NCBI GenBank assembly: GCA_900755985.1
Contig: CAAEIL010000128.1
Coordinates: forward strand, 1-6,521
Source: Bacteroidales bacterium
GTDB taxonomy: Bacteria; Bacteroidota; Bacteroidia; Bacteroidales; Muribaculaceae
Reading direction: 5' to 3'
Length of the DNA: 6,521 nt
Both the position numbers and the translations under genes were made by a program. The stretch's first letter is position 1; each line of letters opens with the position of its first letter. Positions 1 through 6,185 of this stretch are shown here, one piece after another. The notes beneath the pieces are model-generated. The model was not told where the DNA came from. It was given only the letters and a program-made list of their open reading frames with translations, and did no database searches.

Positions 1-1068
1 GTAGATTGTGTCCATGCCGATGCGTGTGACCGGGACGCCGGTCAATGACTGCTGGTATTCAACGCATTGCTTCAGGCGCGTTCCCTCGTTGAAGGCCTCG
101 AAGGAATGGTGCTCGATGAACGATATGCCGTCAATCTGTATGTTGTTGACCTTCGCTCCGAACTCTACGCGCTTGTTCTCTTTGCCGCGCACAATCGGAC
201 GGATGTACGGGCGGTCGATGCTGACGATGCGGTGTTTCACCTCTTTCTTGTTGAAGTGGTCGGTCTGCTGACGGTATACTTCTTTGATTGCCATTATTCG
301 CTTTTGCTGCTCTGCAGTCAGAGAGATCAGTGGAGCGTACTGCCGACACAGGCTGTTCCATTGGCTGATGATTTTACCCAACAGACCGAGAAGACGGCGC
401 TGCATGCGGCGTGTGGCCGATTTCTTGGGTTTGCGCTGCTTGGCGTATGCCAGACGGTCTTTTGCGATGTCGTTGTATTTGCTTCGGGACAGCCGTTCGC
501 CCATTTCGCGGCATGTCTTGTGCAGCAACGTGTGAAGCCACTCGCAACACTCCCACAACAGCTTTATGTCGGTAGGATAGCGTAGGTGACTTTCGTAGCA
601 GGTGGCGTCACTCATACACAAGTCCTTGTCGTTCAAGAGTGATTTCCACTTGCCGTAAAGGACACTTTGCTGCTTGACGATGTCGAGCGCCGCAGCCAGA
701 CGGTTGCGTATGGCACTGACGATTTTGCCGTCTTTAATCGGACGCGACGGGTCGATGAGGACTCCGCAGAACATCTGCATGTGGATGCTGCCATTGAGCA
801 TCTCCACCAGGCCGTCATCGGACAGCCCGGTGTAGGGCTTGAGGAACATCAGCGCCACCTCTCCCTCGAGTGGAAACAGCGGTTTGTTGCCCTGCGGATG
901 CTTCTTGGGAAAATGTGATGCCAGTTCTTCGGCCATCTCTTTCAGCGGAAGCATGGCGTGGATGCGTCCGAGCTCGCTGACGGCGAAGCTCTCACGAAAT
1001 TTTTTCAGAAAATCGTACTCCGTAAACGGTAATGTTGGCTGTATGTCGCCGATTTTTTGTAATTTCAC
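1..1068 (-). CDS. IS transposase, DDE type with DUF772-like N-terminus (3' end outside window)
   Basis: The minus strand is open without a stop from 1068 to base 1 (356 codons), so the gene leaves the window. It should cut and join the ends of its own insertion sequence. Seen in the translation: N-terminus VKLQKIGDIQPTLPFTEYDF, a DUF772-like segment around residues 60-110 (LFPLEGEVALMFL, YTGLSDDGLVEMLNG), the likely first catalytic Asp at D154 in SDATCYESHLRYPTDIKLL, a basic stretch near 195-220, the conserved block RPIVRGKENKRVEFGAK, and the likely second catalytic Asp at D353 (GMDTIY) four codons from the edge. The catalytic Glu lies outside. The start is most likely GTG at 1068: an in-frame TAA lies at 1087-1089 and the only other candidate upstream is ATT at 1071. 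The family resembles Bacteroides IS5/IS1182-type elements; the exact IS name is not certain. No frameshift is visible. Confidence 0.9.
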   Translation of the reverse strand, partial: MKLQKIGDIQPTLPFTEYDFLKKFRESFAVSELGRIHAMLPLKEMAEELASHFPKKHPQGNKPLFPLEGEVALMFLKPYTGLSDDGLVEMLNGSIHMQMFCGVLIDPSRPIKDGKIVSAIRNRLAAALDIVKQQSVLYGKWKSLLNDKDLCMSDATCYESHLRYPTDIKLLWECCEWLHTLLHKTCREMGERLSRSKYNDIAKDRLAYAKQRKPKKSATRRMQRRLLGLLGKIISQWNSLCRQYAPLISLTAEQQKRIMAIKEVYRQQTDHFNKKEVKHRIVSIDRPYIRPIVRGKENKRVEFGAKVNNIQIDGISFIEHHSFEAFNEGTRLKQCVEYQQSLTGVPVTRIGMDTIY

Positions 1069-1088
1069 AATGAAAATTAATTGAATTT

Positions 1089-1124
1089 ACCCCCGAATCA
1101 GCCCGTGATGGGTCCATCGGGGGT
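1089..1124 (-). promoter_or_regulatory. GC-rich hairpin in the transposase leader
   Basis: Perfect 8-bp arms ACCCCCGA (1089-1096) and TCGGGGGT (1117-1124) enclose a 20-base interior that can add a CCC/GGG pair (1102-1104 with 1110-1112). The hairpin ends 20 bases upstream of the transposase GTG start. Some insertion sequences use such structures to block translation or transcription that reads in from outside; that role is inferred here. Read on the minus strand it is followed by an AT-rich stretch, so partial termination of incoming transcripts is also possible. Confidence 0.5.
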
Positions 1125-1126
1125 TC

Positions 1127-1142
1127 TTTGTAAAGTTACAAA
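1127..1142. repeat. Candidate IS terminal inverted-repeat region (short palindrome)
   Basis: The sequence TTTGTAAAGTTACAAA is a palindrome with 7-bp arms and a 2-base centre. It sits where GC-richer IS sequence gives way to AT-rich DNA, about 60 bp before the transposase start, a usual place for an IS end. The partner end is outside the window, so neither the repeat nor a target-site duplication can be confirmed. Confidence 0.35.
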
Positions 1143-1948
1143 ATATTTATGATACTGGCAAACAGTTAGTTGACTATTTTCTGAATATCCCTAATTATAC
1201 CCAATCGGACGGATATATTCTTTGTTTGAATGACTAATATGCTAATCCCGCCATTTGAGACATTTCTACTATCATTATGCACTATATGTCGACCTGCGTA
1301 TGGTCGATGCAGTGCGCATACGTAAGATTGCTATATATGTTAAACTTGCGTTAATCCTCAGAGCATAATCTCATAAGCTACCATTAGAGGCCCCAGCTAT
1401 CGTTCATTTGAGTTTCAAATTGAGTCGAAATAGCACATCCCATATTATGCATTTTAGTTATTCTTCGACGAATCCATGTTTATAAAAATCAAAATCAAAA
1501 TATTCATCGTCAAAAAAACTAAATGCAGCGTACATCATGAAAAAAACTTACTTGCCTTGGCTTCTTCCAAGTATAAAATTTCGGTAAACAAATTTTGATA
1601 ATCAATATTATGTTAAATATACTTTCGTAATAATCTGCCCTCCTTTCAAAACAATGACTTTTACTTCTATCATTATCGATTGTTATCGAAAGTCTTGTAA
1701 TACGACCTCATGACATTTTGCTGCTCAAATCTCAATCTATTTTTGACTAATAGCTAATTACATGGCCCGCAATTGTTATTTATTACCTATACACGGGGAT
1801 AGAATTTTTATAAATGCCATTACTGCGTGATTCCTCATATTTGCTGAGGCTCGCTCTTTATTACTCACTCTTTATTATATGTTGATTATAAGGTAATCGT
1901 CGGAAAAATGTCTATTCTGAGAGCTTTTGCAATATTTGAATGATGGTA
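1143..1948. other. AT-rich intergenic stretch with no credible gene
   Basis: This stretch of about 800 bp lies between the inferred IS end and the yqhD promoter. It is AT-rich and interrupted by stops in all frames, and I recognise no tRNA, rRNA or protein fragment in it. It contains short A and T runs, a local TATCGAttgtTATCGA direct repeat near 1675-1690, and the compound hairpin at 1276-1320. It may be old, decayed sequence beside the IS or a carrier of an unrecognised small RNA; nothing decides between these. Confidence 0.5.
1276..1320. other. Compound hairpin in otherwise featureless DNA
   Basis: The inner arms TCGACC (1289-1294) and GGTCGA (1302-1307) enclose a 7-base loop. The outer arms TATGC (1276-1280) and GCATA (1316-1320), with ACT (1281-1283) against AGT (1311-1313), extend the stem through a small internal loop and a 2-base bulge. 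The block is clearly richer in GC than its surroundings. It could be an RNA element, a protein-binding site or chance; no T-run follows, so a terminator is unlikely. Confidence 0.3.
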
Positions 1949-1980
1949 TTTGTTTAGCGATAAAATATTTTGTAGTTTTG
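1949..1980 (+). promoter_or_regulatory. Bacteroidetes-type promoter for the YqhD-like dehydrogenase
   Basis: TTTG at 1949-1952, a 20-bp spacer, then TAGTTTTG at 1973-1980 match exactly the -33 TTTG and -7 TAnnTTTG pattern known for the primary sigma factor of Bacteroides. Transcription would start near 1987 and leave a leader of about 160 nt before the ATG at 2148. Confidence 0.65.
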
Positions 1981-2028
1981 CATTAATAATGTAAAGATTC
2001 TTCTTAACATTTATCTTCTCTAACTTAA

Positions 2029-2048
2029 ATTTCTAACAATTTCTAACA
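2029..2048 (+). repeat. Two tandem copies of a 10-bp unit in the yqhD leader
   Basis: ATTTCTAACA occurs twice head to tail (2029-2038, 2039-2048). A related CTCTAACTTAAA lies just before it, so this part of the leader is a CTAAC-rich, pyrimidine-biased run. It lies between the promoter and the ATG and would be an unstructured stretch of mRNA. Chance low complexity is the simplest explanation. Confidence 0.45.
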
Positions 2049-2147
2049 TTAACTTTTTGCCATTTAGTATATTAGCTCTATCTTGAGGCAAAAGTTGGCT
2101 CTCTATATTTATTTTGACTTAATAAGTTAATTTATTGCTATTTAGCC

Positions 2148-3317
2148 ATGGATAATTTCGAATATTGTGCCCCTACTCTTTTTGTCTTTGGACGTAAAGC
2201 CGAGTTGCGCTCCGGGGAACTTTCTAAGAAAATGCTTGGAGACAAGATTCTTCTGGTCTATGGAGGTGGTAGTGCCCGGCGTTCCGGCTTGCTTAACCTT
2301 GTCGAAAAGTCATTGACTGATAATAAAGTAGATTTCATATCACTTTCTGGTATTAAGCCAAATCCTACCGATGGCCCAGTGCGCAAAGGCATTGATATGG
2401 TTCGTAATAATTCTTTGACGGGTGTTTTGGCCGTGGGAGGAGGTTCTGTTATTGATACAGCAAAGGCTATTGCTCTCGGAGCGCTGTATGACGGTGACTT
2501 CTGGGACTTTTATTGCGGGAAGGCTGCTGTTGAAAAAGCTCTTCCGGTAGGCACAGTCCTGACTATTCCTGCAGCCGGCAGTGAAGGTTCGGGTAATTCA
2601 GTCATCACTCTCGAAGATGGTATGAAGAAAATCTCACTTAAGGGAGGTGCAATTCTCAGACCTCGGTTTTCGCTGATGAACCCCGAATGGACCTTTACAT
2701 TGCCTCCATATCAGACGGCAAGTGGCATTGTTGATATGATGGCTCATATTTTCGAACGCTATTTTACCGCTACTCGCGAGGTTGAGACAACTGACCGTCT
2801 TGCTGAGGGCCTTTTGAAAGCTATTATTGAGGAAGCGCCCAAGGTTATGGCCGACGGATGTGATTATGATGCCCGCGCTAATATAATGTGGGCCGGGACT
2901 CAGGCTCATAATGATCTCTGCGGTGTCGGTCGCACCCAGGAATGGGTAGCACATGGCATGGAGCATGAATTGTCTGCATTGTACGGAGTGACCCATGGCG
3001 CCGGATTGTCTGTGGTATTTCCTGCTTATATGGCTTTTATGGCCGAGCATCGTCCCGAACGTGTCGCCCAGATGGCGCGTCGCGTTTTTGATGTCAACGA
3101 GGACAATGATTATGATGCAGCCATCAAGGGTATTGCTTGTCTAAAAGCTTTCAACAAGTCACTGGGAATGCCGGTGACTCTCGCCGAGCTTAATATCCCC
3201 CAACCTGATATTCCCGAACTTGTTCGAAGACTTCATAATAACAAAGGCAAGGTAATTAGCTCATATTATCCATTGACAGCGACCGAAACGGAGCAGATAT
3301 ATCGGCTCTGCCTTTGA
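2148..3317 (+). CDS. yqhD: NAD(P)H-dependent iron/zinc-type alcohol (aldehyde) dehydrogenase, YqhD/BdhA family
   Basis: A 389-residue protein, close to the 387 of E. coli YqhD, which it follows from the first residues (MDNFEYCAPTLFVFGRKAEL). Members are cytoplasmic, metal-dependent group III dehydrogenases that mostly reduce aldehydes to alcohols with NADPH or NADH. Visible: cofactor-binding YGGGSARRSG at 38-47 and GGGSVIDTAKAIA at 97-109; TIPAAGSEGSGNS at 139-151; metal ligands D196, H200, H269 and H283, the same spacing as D194, H198, H267 and H281 of YqhD; and ANIMWAGTQAHN at 244-255. No ligand is missing, so it should be active. The start at 2148 is set by this homology; no Shine-Dalgarno is seen, as is usual in Bacteroidetes. 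It has its own promoter at 1949-1980. The physiological substrate cannot be told: butanol dehydrogenase, methylglyoxal or other aldehyde reductase are all possible. Confidence 0.92.
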   Translation: MDNFEYCAPTLFVFGRKAELRSGELSKKMLGDKILLVYGGGSARRSGLLNLVEKSLTDNKVDFISLSGIKPNPTDGPVRKGIDMVRNNSLTGVLAVGGGSVIDTAKAIALGALYDGDFWDFYCGKAAVEKALPVGTVLTIPAAGSEGSGNSVITLEDGMKKISLKGGAILRPRFSLMNPEWTFTLPPYQTASGIVDMMAHIFERYFTATREVETTDRLAEGLLKAIIEEAPKVMADGCDYDARANIMWAGTQAHNDLCGVGRTQEWVAHGMEHELSALYGVTHGAGLSVVFPAYMAFMAEHRPERVAQMARRVFDVNEDNDYDAAIKGIACLKAFNKSLGMPVTLAELNIPQPDIPELVRRLHNNKGKVISSYYPLTATETEQIYRLCL

Positions 3318-3337
3318 CTTTTTCTAGCTGAAAAGCC

Positions 3338-3398
3338 AATGGCGAGCCCTCAACAAAGACATGAATTTTCATCTATAATCGCCATTTTATTAGCTTTT
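3338..3398 (+). terminator. Probable terminator-like inverted repeat after yqhD
   Basis: Perfect 8-bp arms AATGGCGA (3338-3345) and TCGCCATT (3379-3386) start 21 bases after the yqhD stop and run into a T-rich stretch (TTTTATTAGCTTTTT). AAAAGC before the left arm can pair with GCTTTT after the right arm. The 33-base interior contains a smaller ATGAA/TTCAT hairpin. The long loop makes it weaker than a standard intrinsic terminator, so some read-through into pyrK is possible. Confidence 0.4.
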
Positions 3399-3426
3399 TA
3401 AGTAAGCAAATAAACAGGAAGAAAAC

Positions 3427-3440
3427 TTGTCCGGCGACAA
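3427..3440 (+). other. Small hairpin in the pyrK leader
   Basis: TTGTC and GACAA form a perfect 5-bp stem around a CGGC loop, 60 bases before the pyrK ATG. No T-run follows. No consensus TTTG/TAnnTTTG promoter is seen between the yqhD inverted repeat and pyrK; the nearest -7-like match (TAAATTTC, 3484-3491) lacks a -33 partner and lies too close to the start codon. How pyrK is transcribed is therefore open. Confidence 0.25.
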
Positions 3441-3499
3441 ATTGCCATCGGCTTAAGTCATCTCTTAGCGATTGGATAAGTATTAAATTTCAATATATT

Positions 3500-4279
3500 A
3501 TGCCAAAATTACAAAGTGATATGCGCATAGTCGACAATCGTCCTTTGGGCGTGCGTTATTCGATTATGACGCTTACCCCCTCTGACGGTTCGAGATTGCC
3601 CATTGTCAATCCCGGGCAGTTTGTCAATATCGAATGTTGCAATTCAAAAGAGACCTTTTTGCGACGCCCTATTTCGGTATGCGATGTCGACTATAGTGAC
3701 AATTCGTTGCAGCTGTTGATACGTAGTGCCGGACCGGGCACAGAATCGTTACGTCACATGCGCCCTGGCGAGATTGTAAATATAGTATATCCCTTGGGTT
3801 CGGGCTTCCCCGAAGAAATAGGCAAGGAGCACCGCCTGCTCTTGATTGGAGGAGGCGTAGGTGTCGCCCCTCTGTTGTATTATGGGCGACGCCTCGGATT
3901 CCGTGATATCGATTGCAAATTTGTTCTTGGTGCACGCAGTGCCGAAGACTTGCTTCTTGTCGAGCGCTTCGAGGCTATTGCACCAACAGAAATTGCCACG
4001 GAGGACGGCTCGCGTGGGGTCAGAGGTTTTGTCACGGACTGCGCTGCCCTTAGCGACAAGAGCTATGATATATGGGCGGTATGTGGGCCAATGCCTATGA
4101 TGAAGGCTGTTGCACGGCTTTCGCGCGAACGCGGTGTGCAATGCTATGTGTCGCTTGAAAACAAAATGGCCTGTGGACTGGGAGCATGCCTTTGCTGTGT
4201 CGAAAAGACTGTCGACGGCAATCTTTGCACCTGCACTTCCGGGCCGGTTTTTGATACCGCTTCCTTGCTTTGGGACTGA
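3500..4279 (+). CDS. pyrK: Dihydroorotate dehydrogenase B (NAD+), electron transfer subunit PyrK
   Basis: A 259-residue ferredoxin-NAD reductase-like protein of normal length for PyrK. It pairs with PyrD and carries electrons from PyrD's FMN through a 2Fe-2S cluster and FAD to NAD+ in de novo UMP synthesis. Visible: PGQF (38-41) and the FAD-binding RRPISV (55-60); the NAD-binding GGGVGVAP (117-124); CGPMPMM (195-201); and the C-terminal cluster segment ENKMACGLGACLCC, whose likely ligands are C225, C230, C233 and C245 (C-x4-C-x2-C-x11-C), ending in the typical SGPVFD. Two additional cysteines, C232 and C243, lie inside the cluster region. ATG 3500 gives the expected N-terminus; M8 is a possible but less likely start. 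pyrD follows after 47 bp on the same strand, so an operon is expected. Confidence 0.95.
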   Translation: MPKLQSDMRIVDNRPLGVRYSIMTLTPSDGSRLPIVNPGQFVNIECCNSKETFLRRPISVCDVDYSDNSLQLLIRSAGPGTESLRHMRPGEIVNIVYPLGSGFPEEIGKEHRLLLIGGGVGVAPLLYYGRRLGFRDIDCKFVLGARSAEDLLLVERFEAIAPTEIATEDGSRGVRGFVTDCAALSDKSYDIWAVCGPMPMMKAVARLSRERGVQCYVSLENKMACGLGACLCCVEKTVDGNLCTCTSGPVFDTASLLWD

Positions 4280-4314
4280 CTGGACTTTAAATTAATCCTC
4301 GCTGAAACACATTA

Positions 4315-4328
4315 ATTATTGCAATAAT
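4315..4328. promoter_or_regulatory. Perfect 14-bp palindrome over the pyrD start
   Basis: ATTATTGCAATAAT is its own reverse complement and covers the first two bases of the pyrD ATG (4327-4329). It could bind a dimeric protein or form a weak cruciform or mRNA interaction that tunes pyrD translation. The palindrome is AT-rich and has no loop, so chance is quite possible. Confidence 0.25.
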
Positions 4329-5235
4329 GGCAAATCTGAATGTATCAATAAAAAGCCTAAATCTTAAGAACCCCGTAATGACTGCATCCGGGACATTCGG
4401 TTATGGTCTTGAATATGCCGATTTTGTTGATTTGAATCGCCTCGGAGCCGTTATAGTCAAAGGGACTACTCTTGAGCCTCGTCAGGGAAACGACTATCCA
4501 CGCATGGCCGAAACTCCATCGGGAATGTTAAATGCCGTTGGACTGCAAAATCCCGGTGTCGATGCTGTTGTCCGGGATATATATCCTTTTGTCTCCAAAA
4601 GTTACGATACACATTTTATTGTCAATGTCTCCGGAGCATCTCCTGAAGACTACGCCGAGGCTGTTCGTCGTCTTGGAGTGCTCGACAAACTTGAAGCCAT
4701 CGAAATCAATATTTCCTGTCCCAATGTCAAGCAAGGCGGTATGGCCTTCGGCACTACTATCGAAGGTGCTTCGTCTGTAGTCAGGGCGGTGCGAAATGTA
4801 TGGCCTCGCACATTGATTGTTAAGTTGACACCTAATGTTACTGATATTACAGAAATTGCACGTGCTGTTGAGGCAGAAGGTGCAGACGCGGTATCGCTTA
4901 TCAATACAATGTTAGGTATGGCCATTGATGTCGAAAGGCGCAAACCCGTTCTATCGACTGTAACCGGTGGTCTTTCCGGCCCCGCAGTACGACCGGTGGC
5001 ATTACGTATGGTTTGGCAAACCGCTAAGGCTGTTAAAATTCCGGTAATTGGTATGGGTGGTATCTGTGATGCTGACTCGGCTCTCCAGTTCCTTATGGCC
5101 GGAGCTTCGGCTATTGAAGTCGGAACAGCAAATTTCACCAACCCGAAAGTATGCGGCGAAATTATCGATGGCATTAATGAATACTGTAACAGGCATAATG
5201 TCAAATCGGTAGATGAAATCATAGGAATTATTTGA
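4327..5235 (+). CDS. pyrD: Dihydroorotate dehydrogenase B (NAD+), catalytic subunit PyrD
   Basis: A 302-residue FMN-binding TIM-barrel enzyme that oxidises dihydroorotate to orotate, the fourth step of pyrimidine synthesis. Class 1B membership is shown by the catalytic cysteine C131 in [11 protein letters not shown] (class 2 enzymes use Ser) and by pyrK next door. Other marks: [13 protein letters not shown] (15-27); VKGTT with FMN-contacting K45 (44-48); NAVGLQNPG substrate loop (69-77); IVKLTPN (164-170); [12 protein letters not shown] (190-201); GGLSGPA (214-220); phosphate-binding IPVIGMGGI (238-246) and EVGTANF (264-270). All expected residues are present and the length is typical. It is a soluble cytoplasmic heterotetramer with PyrK and uses NAD+, which suits an anaerobe because no quinone is needed. 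It is co-oriented with pyrK and followed by a strong terminator. Confidence 0.96.
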   Translation: MANLNVSIKSLNLKNPVMTASGTFGYGLEYADFVDLNRLGAVIVKGTTLEPRQGNDYPRMAETPSGMLNAVGLQNPGVDAVVRDIYPFVSKSYDTHFIVNVSGASPEDYAEAVRRLGVLDKLEAIEINISCPNVKQGGMAFGTTIEGASSVVRAVRNVWPRTLIVKLTPNVTDITEIARAVEAEGADAVSLINTMLGMAIDVERRKPVLSTVTGGLSGPAVRPVALRMVWQTAKAVKIPVIGMGGICDADSALQFLMAGASAIEVGTANFTNPKVCGEIIDGINEYCNRHNVKSVDEIIGII

Positions 5236-5262
5236 TTTTTGGCAATTTATTAGTTTCTTTTC

Positions 5263-5287
5263 GGGCCTCGTTTTTGCGGGGCCCTTT
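5263..5287 (+). terminator. Intrinsic terminator of the pyrKD unit
   Basis: The arms GGGCCTCG (5263-5270) and CGGGGCCC (5277-5284) form an 8-bp stem with one G-T pair around a six-base TTTTTG loop, 28 bases after the pyrD stop. TTT follows directly, with a second T-run (TTTTT) a few bases on. This is the strongest GC hairpin in the window and separates pyrKD from the Nudix gene. Confidence 0.7.
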
Positions 5288-5314
5288 GAATATCGATTTT
5301 TCCCTGCTCTGTAT

Positions 5315-5329
5315 GTGTAATTTTTACGC
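5315..5329. promoter_or_regulatory. Upstream copy of a palindromic operator-like site
   Basis: GTGTAA-TTT-TTACGC is a palindrome with 6-bp arms and one mismatch. It shares 13 identical bases (GTGTAATTTTTAC) with the site at 5368-5384, centre to centre 54 bp, close to five helical turns. It lies six bases upstream of the -33 TTTG of the Nudix gene promoter. It is probably bound by the Nudix regulator itself or another dimeric regulator (inference). Confidence 0.5.
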
Positions 5330-5335
5330 GAATAT

Positions 5336-5366
5336 TTTGCGGTTTAAGAAAGAATGAGTAATTTTG
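5336..5366 (+). promoter_or_regulatory. Bacteroidetes-type promoter for the Nudix regulator
   Basis: TTTG at 5336-5339, a 19-bp spacer and TAATTTTG at 5359-5366 give an exact match to the -33/-7 pattern. The start of transcription would fall near 5373, inside the downstream palindrome, leaving a leader of about 94 nt before the ATG at 5467. Confidence 0.65.
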
Positions 5367-5367
5367 T

Positions 5368-5384
5368 GGTGTAATTTTTACACC
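5368..5384. promoter_or_regulatory. Downstream perfect palindromic operator over the transcription start
   Basis: GGTGTAA-TTT-TTACACC has perfect 7-bp arms and a 3-base centre, just after the -7 element and over the predicted transcription start. A protein bound here would block the promoter, the classic layout of a repressor site. With the second copy at 5315-5329 it brackets the promoter, which suggests autoregulation of the Nudix gene by a dimer pair or loop (inference). Confidence 0.6.
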
Positions 5385-5466
5385 GCTTATGCGTGAATTT
5401 GCCTAACTCACTTAAATGCAGTTGGGTAGTTGGTAAATATGAAACATTGATAAAAACAAAGATATT

Positions 5467-6159
5467 ATGGATGAGAAAAATTATTGTTACAAGTATCCGC
5501 ATCCGGCTGTTACTACCGACTGTGTGATTTTCACTTTTGACGATTATAGGCTCAAGGTCCTGTTAATAAAACGCGGCATTGACCCTTTCAAAGGGCGATG
5601 GGCTTTTCCCGGTGGCTTCCTTAATATTAACGAATCGGCCGAGGCCGGTGCTCTCAGAGAACTTCGCGAGGAGACTGGACTTGCAATGGCGTTTGTAGAG
5701 CAACTGCACACATTTTCGTCTGTCGACCGCGACCCCCGTGAGCGTGTTATCAGTATTGCATATTATGCGCTTGTCAAGCATAGCGAAGTTGCCGGAGGGG
5801 ATGATGCCGCAGAAGCCCGGTGGTTTGCTCTCGACGAAATTCCGCCTCTTGCCTTTGACCACGACTATATTCTGCGTGTGGCAATTGCGCGTTTGCGTGA
5901 AAAAATACACTTTCAGCCTATAGGTTTTGAACTTTTGCCTGAAAAATTTACATTGAAGCAATTACAGACTCTCTACGAAGCAATACTTAATGTAAAATTC
6001 GACAGGCGCAATTTTGCCAAGAAGATGCTTCATCTAGGGTTGCTCGCTCCTCTTAACGAAACTGTAAGGAATTCGCCAAAGCGCGATTCTCAGCTATACA
6101 CATTTAACGACTGCCGTTATGCCGAGCTTAAGGCACAGGGAATCAAACTCGAATTCTGA
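5467..6159 (+). CDS. Nudix-domain transcriptional regulator, NrtR/AraR-like
   Basis: A 230-residue protein with an N-terminal Nudix fold and a C-terminal winged-helix-like domain, the layout of NrtR-type regulators, which bind ADP-ribose-like or sugar ligands and release DNA. The Nudix box is complete: G50-x5-E56-x7-R64-E65-L66-x-E68-E69-x-G71-L72 (ESAEAGALRELREETGL). Preceding it are VLLIKRG (31-37) and GRWAFPGGF (43-51). ARWFALDEIPPLAFDH (117-132) is typical of Nudix proteins of this group. The C-terminal FTLKQLQTLYEAI (161-173) and FDRRNFAKKMLHLGLL (178-193) match the conserved DNA-binding part. In contrast to members that lost catalysis, all box residues remain, so it may also hydrolyse a nucleotide diphosphate derivative. 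ATG 5467 is chosen because it gives the full N-terminus behind the predicted promoter. It stands alone after the pyrKD terminator; its targets beyond its own promoter, and its ligand (NAD-related, pentose or other), cannot be read from the sequence. Confidence 0.87.
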   Translation: MDEKNYCYKYPHPAVTTDCVIFTFDDYRLKVLLIKRGIDPFKGRWAFPGGFLNINESAEAGALRELREETGLAMAFVEQLHTFSSVDRDPRERVISIAYYALVKHSEVAGGDDAAEARWFALDEIPPLAFDHDYILRVAIARLREKIHFQPIGFELLPEKFTLKQLQTLYEAILNVKFDRRNFAKKMLHLGLLAPLNETVRNSPKRDSQLYTFNDCRYAELKAQGIKLEF

Positions 6160-6185
6160 AAAAAAGACTTGATAATAATACATTT

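Noticed and set aside
67..1084. Plus-strand open frames across the left kilobase
   Set aside because: They are antisense to the continuous minus-strand transposase frame, which carries recognisable conserved motifs.
1129..1140. TGTAA-AG-TTACA as a binding site for the Nudix regulator
   Set aside because: The spacer is two bases instead of three, the outer bases differ, and its position fits the end of the insertion sequence better.
2634..3050. 138-codon minus-strand frame inside the YqhD-like gene
   Set aside because: It lies wholly antisense to a gene with intact cofactor and metal motifs, and its translation resembles no family I know.
4650..5222. 190-codon minus-strand frame inside pyrD
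   Set aside because: It is the antisense shadow of pyrD; the sense product has every expected active-site motif.
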